Shown here: positions 1 to 8,551 of the stretch, piece by piece | Layout: every line of letters starts with the position of its first letter | How positions within the stretch are numbered: position 1 is the stretch's first letter | Program-made: the position numbers and the translations under genes | Notes under the pieces: model-generated | Seen by the model: only the letters and a program-made list of their open reading frames with translations | Database searches by the model: none | Told to the model about the DNA's origin: nothing | DNA from: Mucilaginibacter frigoritolerans | Lineage (GTDB): Bacteria > Bacteroidota > Bacteroidia > Sphingobacteriales > Sphingobacteriaceae | DNA: 64,000 bases | Direction: 5' to 3' | NCBI RefSeq assembly: GCF_007830615.1 | Contig: NZ_VLLI01000004.1 | Location: 186,001-250,000, forward strand

Positions 1-1086
1 CCTGAAGCTGTTTAAAAACCTGGATAGCGCCAATACTACTAATTACAATCTTTTTGTATCGCCCTTGAGTGTAAGCTTTGCATTGGGTATGACCAGTAAC
101 GGAGCTAACGGTACCACCTTGATGCATTTAAAAAAGTGCTTAATTTTAATAATTTAACGCAAGATCAGGTTAATACCTATTATCAAACTTTATTAAATAA
201 TTTACCTGAGCTAGATCCCAATACTACAGTTAAAATTGCCAATTCAATTTGGTATAACCAAAATTTGAGCGTGTTGCCGCAATTTTTACAAACCAACAAT
301 ACCTATTTTAATGCCAAGGTGCAGTCGCTTGATTTTAGCAATTCGTCATCCGTAAATACAATTAACAGTTGGGTAAATACACAAACTAACGGTGCAATTC
401 CATCAATCGTTAATCAGATACAAGCAGGTGATGAAATGTACCTGGTTAACGCCATCTATTTTAAAAGCATCTGGAACGAAAAATTTGATCCAGCAAAAAC
501 AATTCCTCTGCCCTTTACCCTTGCAGATAACAGCCAGGTGCAAACCAGTTTTATGGATGGTAAAATTGATTTTAAAAGATATGATAACAGCGAAGTTCAT
601 GTTTTTGAATTGCCTTACTCAAACAACAGGTACAGTATGGTTATAGCAATGCCCGAAACAGGTACAAGTGTAACCCAATTAGCCGCCGGGCTTGATTCTG
701 CCAAATGGAATTTGTGGATAAATAGCCTCAACCCAATCAACAGCGAATTAAAGTTGCCTAAGTTTAAATTTAGCTATAGCGCTAGTCTCAATGGCCCATT
801 AGCAGAATTAGGAATGGGTATTGCTTTTTCTAATGCTGCTGATTTTAGTGGGATTAATGCTACGCTTCCGCTGCAAATAAGCCGTGTAGATCATAAAGCC
901 TATATTGATGTTGATGAAAGTGGTACAACAGCTGCTGCAGCAACGGTAGTAGTGGTAGGAACAGCGGCAGCCCCAATCCCACCGCCAACTGTAATTGATC
1001 ATCCTTTTATATTTGTAATAAGACAGGTGAATACCGGGTTGATCCTTTTTGCCGGGGTAATGAATAATCCTTTGCAAACAGACTGA
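1..1086 (+). pseudogene. Serpin, 5'-truncated by the window edge and frameshifted
   Basis: Serine protease inhibitor of the serpin fold, probably exported, although the N-terminus lies outside the window. Bases 2-121 read in one frame with serpin-like text (FVSPLSVSFALGM, TSNGANGTT). The text then continues in another frame from base 121 (DAFKKVLNFNNL) through to the stop at 1084-1086. The shift looks like one lost G in TTG-GAT near 119-121. The hinge GTTAAAAT followed by a Val/Ala/Pro-rich reactive loop is typical of inhibitory serpins; counting from the hinge glycine puts P1 near the Thr-Ala-Ala stretch, which would suit an elastase-like target (inference). The closing motif DHPFIFVIR is the usual serpin strand. 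It is a pseudogene unless the missing base is a sequencing error. Confidence 0.85.
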
Positions 1087-1155
1087 TTACAAATGTTACA
1101 TTTTAGTAACTTAGGGCTTACTATATTGCACCATTAATTAAAAATCCTAAGTATT

Positions 1156-1599
1156 ATGGACAATATTTTAGCTACACTGTTTGAGCTTCAGCTTAAAAAA
1201 TTAAAGGAAGAAATAACCAGCTTTAAAGACGAGGCCAATCTTTGGAAAAAAGTTGATGGCATAACCAACACTGCCGGTATCCTGACGAGTCACCTGATAG
1301 GGAGTCTTAATTTTAGCGTCGGCACAACAATAGCCAATAATGGATATGTCAGAAATCGGGAAGCTGAGTTTTCTGAAACAGATATACCCCGCGAAAAATT
1401 AGTAGCCGGGATAGATAGTTTGATCGTAGTAATTAAAAGTACCCTGGGAAACATAAGCGAAGAAAAGCTGGAAGAGAAATACCCTATAGAAAAAATACAA
1501 GGCCCTAATACTACCAGATTTTACCTTACCTATTTTTTTGGCCATTTAAATTATCACCTGGGCCAAATCAATTATTTGAGAAGGATACTGGAAGCTTAA
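1156..1599 (+). CDS. DinB/DUF1572-like four-helix protein
   Basis: 147-residue soluble helical protein resembling the DinB_2/DUF1572 group of the DinB-YfiT superfamily. Family members are metal-binding four-helix bundles, many with unknown substrates and some acting as thiol transferases. Histidines that could serve as metal ligands appear in TSHLIGSLNF (about residues 45-54) and FGHLNYHLGQINYLRR near the C-terminus, the usual places in this family. The ATG at 1156 lies 69 bases after the broken serpin and has no strong ribosome site, as is common in Bacteroidota. It converges on the phospholipase C gene across a strong hairpin. Function unknown. Confidence 0.75.
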   Translation: MDNILATLFELQLKKLKEEITSFKDEANLWKKVDGITNTAGILTSHLIGSLNFSVGTTIANNGYVRNREAEFSETDIPREKLVAGIDSLIVVIKSTLGNISEEKLEEKYPIEKIQGPNTTRFYLTYFFGHLNYHLGQINYLRRILEA

Positions 1600-1627
1600 A
1601 GCAGATGATATCTATATAAAACAAAGA

Positions 1628-1664
1628 AAAAGGGGCTGTTTTCAATTTGAAAACAGCCCCTTTT
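1628..1664. terminator. Bidirectional intrinsic terminator
   Basis: A perfect 18-bp inverted repeat (1628-1645 and 1647-1664), with a GGGGCTGTTTTC core and A/T tracts at both ends, lies between converging genes and can end transcription from either side. Confidence 0.9.
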
Positions 1665-1670
1665 GATATT

Positions 1671-4235
1671 TTATCCTATCATATTGCCCATTTTAGGGTC
1701 GCTGTATGATGGTCTGCCGGTTTCAACGCGGCCTGCATAACGTTTTTCAAAAGTTTCGTGACCAAGCACTTTTATGCTGAAATCGTACCACCCGTAACTG
1801 TTAACCAAATCAAGTACCAGCGTTGAGGTATGGCCGGCTTCCACTACCCGTTTACGGCTGTTGGTTTTATAACCATGATCTGTAATTTCAACAATGTACT
1901 GAGCTTTGCCTGTGTTTTTTAGCTTTAATTCAATGTTTCCACTTAGCTTTTTGCTGTCGGTAAGGCTGCGTTGATATTCGCAAACAGCATCAATAGCGGG
2001 GTCGGCAGCATTGCCTTTAAACTCGCGGAAAAAGCCGTTTGGCCCATATACACGTAAATGATAATTGCTGTTTTCAAATTCGTGTAATGGCCATTCATCT
2101 GCCAGGGTATCGCCCGCTATAGCAGTATAGGCCCAGGTGCGCACATCATCCATAATTTGCTTGCCATCTTTTTCCTGCAGGTATTTGCCCGGTGCATACA
2201 CATTGAAAGGTGAGCCCGATGCATCTTTACCAAAAATTTCATTGCTGGCAGTAAAGTTTAAGTTAAAGGCAGTTTTATCTGCATTTAATTTACCATCAGC
2301 ATATAATTGATAAGGCAACGCGCACGATGGCTTGATGCCTTTTTCCTGTTTTGGCAAATAAGATGAAGTATGAGGTGCGGTGTTAATTTGTGCTATTTCA
2401 TCAGTAGTTAATACCTTATAATCATCGGGCACTTTTTTAAATTGTGCTTTATGGATGCTTTCTGCAAAAGCATCTTTGGGCAAAAATTCAGGTTTAGGTA
2501 TTTCATCACCTTTATAAGGCCTGAAAACGGACGTAAGGTCACCGCAAACGGTACGTCTCCAGTCGCTGATGTTATGTTCTTTTATGTTTTTTCCTGTTTT
2601 TTGATTCAGGAATGTCTCCAAAAATTGAAGGGTAGAGGTATGGTCAAATACTTCCGAATTTACCCAACCACCCTTACTCCAAGGCGATGCAATAACCATA
2701 GGTACACGATAACCCAAGCCGATAGCGCTTTCTTTATTAAATACTTCGGGGAAGTTATTACGGGCAAGTTCCTGTTCAAGGGTCACAAACTCCACACGGG
2801 TGTCAATGCCTTTGGATACCTTGCCTGTACCATCTTTATGGGAATGTGGCGCTACAAATGGCGGAACGTGATCAAAGTAACCATCATTTTCATCGTAAGT
2901 AAGGATGAAAATAGTTTTTTTCCAAACCTCAGGGTTTTGGGTCAGGATATCCATTACTTCTGATACATACCAGGCACCGAACCATGCCGAACTTGGGTGA
3001 TCAGAAAAATGCTCCGGTGCCGATAGCCAGGATACTGTTGGCAGGTTACCGGTTTTTACATCTTCCCTAAACTGATGCAATACATCGCCTTTAGGCACCT
3101 GAAATTCGCGTTCTGTACCATCGTCGTTATATTTTAAAGTAGTTAGTTGATGGAAATCCGGATCGTTTTTATTATTGCTGAATGCTTTTTGGTGGATGCT
3201 TTTCTCGCGGTCTGTTAGTTTATCAAACATACCCAGCTTGTATACTTCACGTTCTTTAATTACTGCTTCCAGGTATGATTTGGTTTCCCTTAATTGCTGT
3301 TTTAAATGCCATGCCTGTTTATCGCCTGCTGGTAGAGCATCAATTTTCTTTTGCAGTTCGTTAATTTTACCGGGCAGCTCATCTACTCTTTTTTGTAGGG
3401 CAATGATGTGCGGCTCGTGCAGGTGAACGTTATATTGTGCAAAAAACTCCAGTGGATTATCCTGGAAGTTTGACAACCACGGATCTTCTTCGCCATCAAA
3501 GCCGGTGTCAATGGCAACTTCGTTCTGATAGCATTTCCATGATATGCCTGCATCTTCCAAACGCTCTGGGAAGGTGGTCCATTTAAGAGTTCCATAGTCC
3601 ATGTCATCGTTCCAAACATTAGCCTTTGCATTTTCATTTTGTTCTTCACGTACGGTGCCTGTCCAGAAGTAAAGACGGTTAGGGTTTGTACCTGTTAATG
3701 ATGAACAAAAGCTCTGATCACATACTGTGAAAGCATCGGCCAGAGCATAATAAAAAGGAATGTCATCGCGGGTATGATAGCCCAGCGTTAAAGGCATGTT
3801 TGAATATTCAGGGATGCTGTTGCGTTTGTTTTCCAACCATTGGTCAAACTTGCCTTCATTACGCGCATTTACCTGGTTGCGCCATGAATGTGGCAACGAA
3901 CTCATCCAGGTAGCTTTGGTGTTTTTTATATCCAGACGAAAAGGTGCATAAGTTTCACCTTTTTTATTTGATTGCAGCCAAACCTTGTTTTTGTTAGGCA
4001 GATCAATAGCACGCGGGTCATTATAGCCCCTTACGCCTTTAAGCGTACCAAAGCAATGATCAAAAGAGCGATTTTCCTGCATCAAAATAACAATGTGCTC
4101 TGCATCCATATAGGTGCTGCCCGGCGCAGGGTTAATAGCCATTGCTTTTTGAATGGCAGGCGGCAAAAAGTTAGTTATACCTGCAGCTCCGGTTAATAGT
4201 GCCGCTTTTTTTAAAAAGTCTCTCCTGGTATCCAT
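1671..4235 (-). CDS. Tat-exported phosphocholine-specific phospholipase C
   Basis: 854-residue secreted phosphoesterase of the non-hemolytic phospholipase C / AcpA family (PF04185). It cleaves the head-group phosphate from phospholipids such as phosphatidylcholine or sphingomyelin. The N-terminus MDTRRDFLKK plus a hydrophobic run ending near AMA (residue 33) is a twin-arginine signal. Metal and active-site motifs are ENRSFDHCFG (about 54-63), SLTGTNPNR and YDENDGYFDHV. The last ~200 residues match the paired DUF756 domains of this family, and the length fits. Residues about 275-345 form a charged coiled-coil-like insert. It lies 125 bp downstream of the FAD oxidase on the same strand, so it may share that operon or have its own promoter. 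The context suggests it releases a head group used by the neighbouring genes. Confidence 0.9.
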   Translation of the reverse strand: MDTRRDFLKKAALLTGAAGITNFLPPAIQKAMAINPAPGSTYMDAEHIVILMQENRSFDHCFGTLKGVRGYNDPRAIDLPNKNKVWLQSNKKGETYAPFRLDIKNTKATWMSSLPHSWRNQVNARNEGKFDQWLENKRNSIPEYSNMPLTLGYHTRDDIPFYYALADAFTVCDQSFCSSLTGTNPNRLYFWTGTVREEQNENAKANVWNDDMDYGTLKWTTFPERLEDAGISWKCYQNEVAIDTGFDGEEDPWLSNFQDNPLEFFAQYNVHLHEPHIIALQKRVDELPGKINELQKKIDALPAGDKQAWHLKQQLRETKSYLEAVIKEREVYKLGMFDKLTDREKSIHQKAFSNNKNDPDFHQLTTLKYNDDGTEREFQVPKGDVLHQFREDVKTGNLPTVSWLSAPEHFSDHPSSAWFGAWYVSEVMDILTQNPEVWKKTIFILTYDENDGYFDHVPPFVAPHSHKDGTGKVSKGIDTRVEFVTLEQELARNNFPEVFNKESAIGLGYRVPMVIASPWSKGGWVNSEVFDHTSTLQFLETFLNQKTGKNIKEHNISDWRRTVCGDLTSVFRPYKGDEIPKPEFLPKDAFAESIHKAQFKKVPDDYKVLTTDEIAQINTAPHTSSYLPKQEKGIKPSCALPYQLYADGKLNADKTAFNLNFTASNEIFGKDASGSPFNVYAPGKYLQEKDGKQIMDDVRTWAYTAIAGDTLADEWPLHEFENSNYHLRVYGPNGFFREFKGNAADPAIDAVCEYQRSLTDSKKLSGNIELKLKNTGKAQYIVEITDHGYKTNSRKRVVEAGHTSTLVLDLVNSYGWYDFSIKVLGHETFEKRYAGRVETGRPSYSDPKMGNMIG

Positions 4236-4360
4236 GGTGATTATTGGGGTTCATGATTCATTGTTGATAGATCATGGCTGATGCAGGATCCATTTTTTAT
4301 GATACATAAACAATATGCTATTTTTTTTAAATTATATTTTTTTTGGCTATGAACTATCGA

Positions 4361-5500
4361 CTATAAACTCCTCTGCCCAATATATTGTTCGCACAATCCG
4401 AACGAAAGCGTCATGCCATTGCCGCCAAGACCATTAATCAGGGTTACGCCTGATGCCAGTTCAATAATAAGTTCGGTTTTTCCGTTGGTCATTTTTGGAT
4501 AGATGCCGTGCCATGACTGCAACATTTTCCAATCCTTAAAGGTGGCAAAAGTATGTAAGTAGGCGGTTATCATATTATTAATAAATTCCTTATCAAAAGG
4601 GTCATGCACCAGGCCGTACTCGTGCGAGTCGCCAATGGTTAGTTCACCGCTGCCATTTTGTGATACCATAACGTGGATACCCCATTTAAGGTATTCGGCA
4701 TATTGTTCTTCATACCGTTTGCGTAATGCGGGTAACGACGCTGCCGCCTGGAAACCCGGATAATGGATCATGGACAAGCCGCCACATAAAGAAGGGCCAA
4801 TGCGCCACTCATCCGGCTGGGTTACCAGGCGCATCATTTGCAGTTTACATTTGGTGATTTGTGTTTCGAGGAAAATTTCGGGATAAAGTGTTTCAAAATC
4901 AGCCCCGCTGCAAACAAAAATCTCATCAGCTTCCCAACTGCGGCTGCCTGATATTACTTTTGGATGTTCTATTTGTGTAATAGCCGTGTTCCAGTGAAAT
5001 TCAACATCATATTTTTCGGCAAGATATTTGGCTACCTGTCCAATAGCTACCCTCGATTCTACAATCATTTCTTCGCTGCTCCACAAAGCACCTTTTAAGT
5101 CCGAAGGGTTAACAGCGGGCGATTTATGCAGCGCTTGTTGAGGTGTAAGCAAGGCACAGTCCCGGTGCTGCTGGTTTACCTCTACATACTCGCTGATGGC
5201 CTGTAATTCGTCATCGTGATAAGCCAGGTGTAGAGAGCCGACTTCGTTATGCCATATCTGTGCTTCAGTGCAAACTTGTTTCCATATACTACGCGATAGC
5301 ATTGCCCGTTCAAACATGGGGCCGGTTGCCTGCCCAATGGGCCATACCATTCCAAAATTTCGGATGGAAGCACCAACAGCACGTTCGTTGCGTTCAAAAA
5401 TGGTTATCTTATAACCCCGGGTGGCCAGGGCGCGAGCGGTGGCAAGGCCAACTATGCCTGCACCTATTATAATGGCGGATTTTTGTGATCCTGTTTTCAT
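4361..5500 (-). CDS. TIGR03364-type FAD-dependent amine oxidase of phosphonate loci
   Basis: 379-residue DAO-family flavoenzyme. The dinucleotide fold is clear at the N-terminus (GAGIVG, residues 13-18), followed by FERN at the end of the second strand, and the C-terminus has the FAD-closing motif INGLGGNGMTLSFG. From memory it matches TIGR03364, an oxidase recurrently found beside PhnX-like hydrolases. Relatives oxidise N-methylated 2-aminoethylphosphonate or similar amines to phosphonoacetaldehyde. Its ATG overlaps the stop of the transporter gene by 4 bp (5497-5500), so the two are translationally coupled. Expected location is the cytoplasm. The precise substrate is inferred from context only. 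Confidence 0.82.
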   Translation of the reverse strand: MKTGSQKSAIIIGAGIVGLATARALATRGYKITIFERNERAVGASIRNFGMVWPIGQATGPMFERAMLSRSIWKQVCTEAQIWHNEVGSLHLAYHDDELQAISEYVEVNQQHRDCALLTPQQALHKSPAVNPSDLKGALWSSEEMIVESRVAIGQVAKYLAEKYDVEFHWNTAITQIEHPKVISGSRSWEADEIFVCSGADFETLYPEIFLETQITKCKLQMMRLVTQPDEWRIGPSLCGGLSMIHYPGFQAAASLPALRKRYEEQYAEYLKWGIHVMVSQNGSGELTIGDSHEYGLVHDPFDKEFINNMITAYLHTFATFKDWKMLQSWHGIYPKMTNGKTELIIELASGVTLINGLGGNGMTLSFGLCEQYIGQRSL

Positions 5501-6807
5501 GCAGGTTGTATATTTAATTCTGTCTGACTTTGTTTGCTCTTACGGGCGCTTTGTAAAAAATAAAGGAGCGATAGGGTAGCCGCAATTCCACCAATTATAG
5601 CAACAAAAACTACACCTTGTCTGAAAAAATCAGCCCAGCTAATATTTGGTCTGCCAAATTCTTTTACCAGCAGTAACGTAACGCTGCCCAGGTAGCCCAG
5701 TGAATCGGCTACATAGATAATAAAACCTACGTTACTTTTGTAGTGAAAAGTAGCTATCATCCGCTCAAAAAATATGGCGTTATAAGGTACATAACCAAGG
5801 TATAAACCTAATCCTGCCATAGTCATCCAGGTTGTAGGACTAATCATTTTTAATGAAAATAATACGGTTGAAGCACCAATTAACACACATCCCCCAATAA
5901 TCAGCAGGTGGATAATACTAAAGGCACGCAGGTTTTTGCGCACCAGTATCAGCAAACTCATGGCAACCAATACAATTACTGATATTTTGGTATCGGTACT
6001 GGTAAATATCATATTACTTTTTACCCCAAGACTGGCCCAAATTTCTACCTCGAAATTATCACGTACATCGCGCATAACGGTTAACAGCACATAGATGATA
6101 AGCGTTAAGACTACCCCCGGCATAAAACGCTGCAAAAAATGACGGCGCTCTTCGGCATTCATTGGTGCGCGTTTGGTACGGAGCTTTATATCTTCGGCAG
6201 TAGGTGGTGGAACCAGTTCTAAAAAGAATACAAATAATACTAACGGAATGGCAAATACGGCTCCAGTTAAAAAGGGCATCTGGAAATCATTAATAGGCAG
6301 CATATGTAATAAGGTACGTCCCACGGTTTTTACAAAGCCCGAGGCAAATATCAGGCTGATAGATAGCACTGCAGCCATAAACTCGGTTGAGCGACGACCC
6401 TCCAGATAGCCAAAAACAAGACCCCATATTAAACCCAAAGGGAAACCGTTTACAAAAAGAAATATAATATTGTAAGGAGCCGGAACCAGCGCAAAGGCAA
6501 GCAAAGCTAACCAGGCAATGCCAACCAGTATTAAAATGGCTATGCCACGTTTGCTGCCTTTTATTTCGGCAATAAAACGGATGCCGTAAAACTTGCTTAA
6601 GGTATAGCCTAAAATTTGTGCAATTACCAGCCAAACCTTATAATCAACATGGAAATATTGTTGACCGGTAAATGTTCCGGCGGCAAATGCTTTGCGGAAA
6701 GCATACATAGAAGTATAAGCCCCAAACGACGAAACAGCTGCCAGAATTGACAGCAGTGAATAGGGCCATTTAGCAACTTTAGCGCGAAGGCTATCTATAA
6801 CTTTCAT
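5497..6807 (-). CDS. DUF5690-type major-facilitator transporter
   Basis: 436-residue inner-membrane protein with about 12 hydrophobic segments, the first starting near SLLSILAAVSSFGAYTSMYA, and charged loops such as RTKRAPMNAEERRHF between the halves. It fits the MFS-like DUF5690 family, common in Bacteroidota and found with phosphonatase-like genes. It starts 4 nt after the hydrolase stop and overlaps the FAD oxidase by 4 bp, so it is the middle gene of a tight operon. By position it should import the phosphonate or amine phosphate compound that the two flanking enzymes process. No transport substrate can be read from the sequence. Confidence 0.8.
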   Translation of the reverse strand: MKVIDSLRAKVAKWPYSLLSILAAVSSFGAYTSMYAFRKAFAAGTFTGQQYFHVDYKVWLVIAQILGYTLSKFYGIRFIAEIKGSKRGIAILILVGIAWLALLAFALVPAPYNIIFLFVNGFPLGLIWGLVFGYLEGRRSTEFMAAVLSISLIFASGFVKTVGRTLLHMLPINDFQMPFLTGAVFAIPLVLFVFFLELVPPPTAEDIKLRTKRAPMNAEERRHFLQRFMPGVVLTLIIYVLLTVMRDVRDNFEVEIWASLGVKSNMIFTSTDTKISVIVLVAMSLLILVRKNLRAFSIIHLLIIGGCVLIGASTVLFSLKMISPTTWMTMAGLGLYLGYVPYNAIFFERMIATFHYKSNVGFIIYVADSLGYLGSVTLLLVKEFGRPNISWADFFRQGVVFVAIIGGIAATLSLLYFLQSARKSKQSQTELNIQPA

Positions 6808-6811
6808 ATAG

Positions 6812-7498
6812 TTACCCTTTTATAATTTCAAGTAACTCTGTCATATTATCAATAATATGTGTGGGGTTATAGGGCTCCAGTTGCTCGCGGGTAAATATGC
6901 CGCTGGTAATACCTATTACATATTTACAGCCTGCGTTCTGACCCTCACGCACATCAACCTCTGTATCGCCCACTTTGGCAACTTCTTTTGGCCTTTCAAT
7001 GCCTGCATCAAGCATCATTTTCTGAATCATGAAAGGATAAGGGCGGCCAAGCTCTACTTCGTCAGAGCCAACTACATGGTCAATAAGGCCTTTTTCAAGC
7101 CATTGTAAGCGGGTTACAATGGTATCGGCAATATCACGGCTAAAGCCGGTGTTAATACCTACCTGTATGCCTTGCTCATGTAGTTTGGTAAAGCTTTCTT
7201 CAACATTTGGTAACGGTTCAATGCCCGGGGCCGTCTGGTAGTGAATAATCATTTGCTTTACAAATTCCTTATGTATTTTGCTTACCAGTTCGGGAGTTAT
7301 TTTAGCATCATTGTGCTCATGCAGCCGTAGAATTTGCTTTATAGCGAGCGTTTTTTCATAACCCATTAATGGATCTATCAGCTCAATAGGAACCTCATAA
7401 TGAGATTTTTTTAAAGCGGCCTGAAATGCCTTGCTTACGTCATGATCATCTTTTACCGTGGTACCGGCGATGTCAAATACTACTAATTTTATGGACAT
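6812..7498 (-). CDS. PhnX-like (phosphonatase-like) HAD hydrolase
   Basis: 228-residue cytoplasmic HAD enzyme closest in form to phosphonoacetaldehyde hydrolase (PhnX), which cleaves the C-P bond to give acetaldehyde and phosphate. D9 with AGTT (residues 11-14) is the HAD nucleophile loop; GRPYPFM and VGDTEVDVREGQNAG are typical PhnX-type later motifs. In the cap, MGYEK (45-49) aligns by eye with the PhnX motif MGxxK that holds the Schiff-base lysine, giving K49. The histidine three residues after that lysine in PhnX is A52 here. It fits TIGR03351 (PhnX-like), whose members sit beside TIGR03364 oxidases. First gene of the operon, under the 7516-7550 promoter. Confidence 0.85.
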   Translation of the reverse strand: MSIKLVVFDIAGTTVKDDHDVSKAFQAALKKSHYEVPIELIDPLMGYEKTLAIKQILRLHEHNDAKITPELVSKIHKEFVKQMIIHYQTAPGIEPLPNVEESFTKLHEQGIQVGINTGFSRDIADTIVTRLQWLEKGLIDHVVGSDEVELGRPYPFMIQKMMLDAGIERPKEVAKVGDTEVDVREGQNAGCKYVIGITSGIFTREQLEPYNPTHIIDNMTELLEIIKG

Positions 7499-7500
7499 AA

Positions 7501-7524
7501 ATTGCTCAATGATTGTTGAGCAAT
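7501..7524. promoter_or_regulatory. Inverted repeat in the hydrolase operon leader
   Basis: Perfect 9-bp arms ATTGCTCAA and TTGAGCAAT with a 6-nt spacer, lying 2 bases upstream of the start codon and overlapping the end of the promoter element. It could be an operator or a leader hairpin masking the start region. Confidence 0.6.
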
Positions 7525-7550
7525 ACTAAACTTAGTTTATTAATACCAAA
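7516..7550 (-). promoter_or_regulatory. Promoter of the PhnX-like operon, shared element with susC
   Basis: On the minus strand there is TTTG (-33 box), an 18-nt spacer and TAGTATTG (one mismatch to the Bacteroidota -7 box TAnnTTTG). The spacer holds the palindrome AAACTAAGTTT. The 27 bases at 7516-7542, read on the minus strand, match 9362-9388 upstream of susC at 25 of 27 positions in the same orientation. Confidence 0.75.
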
Positions 7551-7588
7551 CGAAATTAGTGTTAAGGTTTGATTAAGTTCATCAGTTG

Positions 7589-7654
7589 ATTAGTTCAATT
7601 GTCCATTAGTGTTTTCTAACGATTGCTCTAAACACTACCAACCAATGAACTAAT
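7589..7654 (-). terminator. Long imperfect hairpin after the XRE-cupin gene
   Basis: Outer arms ATTAGTTCA/TGAACTAAT and inner arms AGTGTTT/AAACACT form a long, imperfect stem 22 bases past the regulator's stop. It may end or attenuate transcription running from the regulator into the operon. There is no clear U-tract. Confidence 0.35.
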
Positions 7655-7676
7655 GAGCCAGTGAACCAATAAACCA

Positions 7677-8255
7677 TTACTTCTTCTCCTCAAAAAAATA
7701 AATCACCAGCATACGGGCAGTGGTAGTGCCAAGGTTTTTAGGAGTATGAGGGATGCGGCCGTCAAATAGCATGGAGTCGCCTTCATTCAGCGATATAAAA
7801 TCTTCGTTAAACTGGTATTCAACACTTCCTGATAAAATGTATTTGTATTCAAAAGCATCTGTTTCAACCAATGGCCTTAGGGCATCAGGTTCCAGTTCCA
7901 GTATTACAATATCAATAGTGCTTTTGTTTATAGACTGTGTGAAGATGCGCTGGTAATGAAAACCCATGGCATGCTCCTTTTCAAAATGACTGTATTCTGC
8001 TTTTCGTTTTACTAAAATTGGAACACTGTTGTTTTTGGAACGGATATCCTTGAAAAATTCATTCAAATCAATCTCCAGTGATTTAATAATCTCAATCAGT
8101 ACAATTAACGATGGGATGGTTCTGCTGTTTTCAATTTGAGATATCAGCCCTTTACTTACGCTGGCCCGTTGAGCAAGTTCCTGTACGGTAATGTTCTTTT
8201 CGCGGCGACGTTCTTTTATTCGGTTGCTGATCTGTATCAGGATATCTTCTTCCAT
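7677..8255 (-). CDS. XRE-family regulator with C-terminal cupin domain
   Basis: 192-residue cytoplasmic regulator. Residues about 9-63 are an XRE helix-turn-helix (VQELAQRASVSKGLISQIEN), and about 115-190 form a cupin fold (SGSVEYQFNEDFISLNEGDSM, then DGRIPHTPKN), which in this family senses a small ligand. I chose the ATG at 8255 (MEEDILIQISNRIKERR); a longer frame from 8309 adds 18 Arg-rich, unlikely residues. It reads toward the PhnX-like operon and diverges from the PhnZ-like gene, so it is the natural candidate regulator of both. Possible operators are at 8384-8402 and 7501-7542. The ligand is unknown; a phosphonate or choline-like compound would fit. Confidence 0.85.
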   Translation of the reverse strand: MEEDILIQISNRIKERRREKNITVQELAQRASVSKGLISQIENSRTIPSLIVLIEIIKSLEIDLNEFFKDIRSKNNSVPILVKRKAEYSHFEKEHAMGFHYQRIFTQSINKSTIDIVILELEPDALRPLVETDAFEYKYILSGSVEYQFNEDFISLNEGDSMLFDGRIPHTPKNLGTTTARMLVIYFFEEKK

Positions 8256-8383
8256 TTTGGTGGTGGCGGGTTGACGCCGCAAAGTAAGTAATATTGCGAA
8301 GCGGCGCAAAATAGCTTTGTGTTAATAAAAGTTAAAATCATTTACGACAATACAATCAGCCAAAACAGATTTTTAAAAAAGAA

Positions 8384-8402
8384 GGTGACCACATATGTCA
8401 CC
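8384..8402. promoter_or_regulatory. Operator-like palindrome between divergent genes
   Basis: GGTGAC and GTCACC arms with a 7-nt spacer, in the 8256-8551 region between the divergent XRE-cupin and PhnZ-like genes. It is a plausible self-regulation site; no protein assignment is possible from sequence. Confidence 0.45.
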
Positions 8403-8507
8403 CAATAGATGCTATCTATATGGCATACGTTGCATACTTGCCAAATGAGTCCGGATTTGATTATCACCGGCCGAACGATTGGTAAAGAGAATTATTGTAT
8501 GTTAATA

Positions 8508-8535
8508 TTGTCATAATATTAAAACCTTTTATTTG
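8508..8535 (+). promoter_or_regulatory. Promoter of the PhnZ-like gene
   Basis: TTG (8508-8510), a 17-nt spacer and TTTATTTG (8528-8535, one mismatch to TAnnTTTG). Transcription would begin near 8542, which favours the ATG at 8552 over the in-frame codon at 8495. Confidence 0.55.
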
Positions 8536-8551
8536 CAAAAAATGTATAATA

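Noticed and set aside
808..1077. Minus-strand open frame in the serpin (Cys/Tyr-rich)
   Set aside because: A shadow of the serpin's repetitive reactive-loop codons; no start context or known motif.
8495..8551. Earlier in-frame start for the PhnZ-like gene
   Set aside because: It lies upstream of the predicted transcription start and breaks the close residue spacing with PhnZ.
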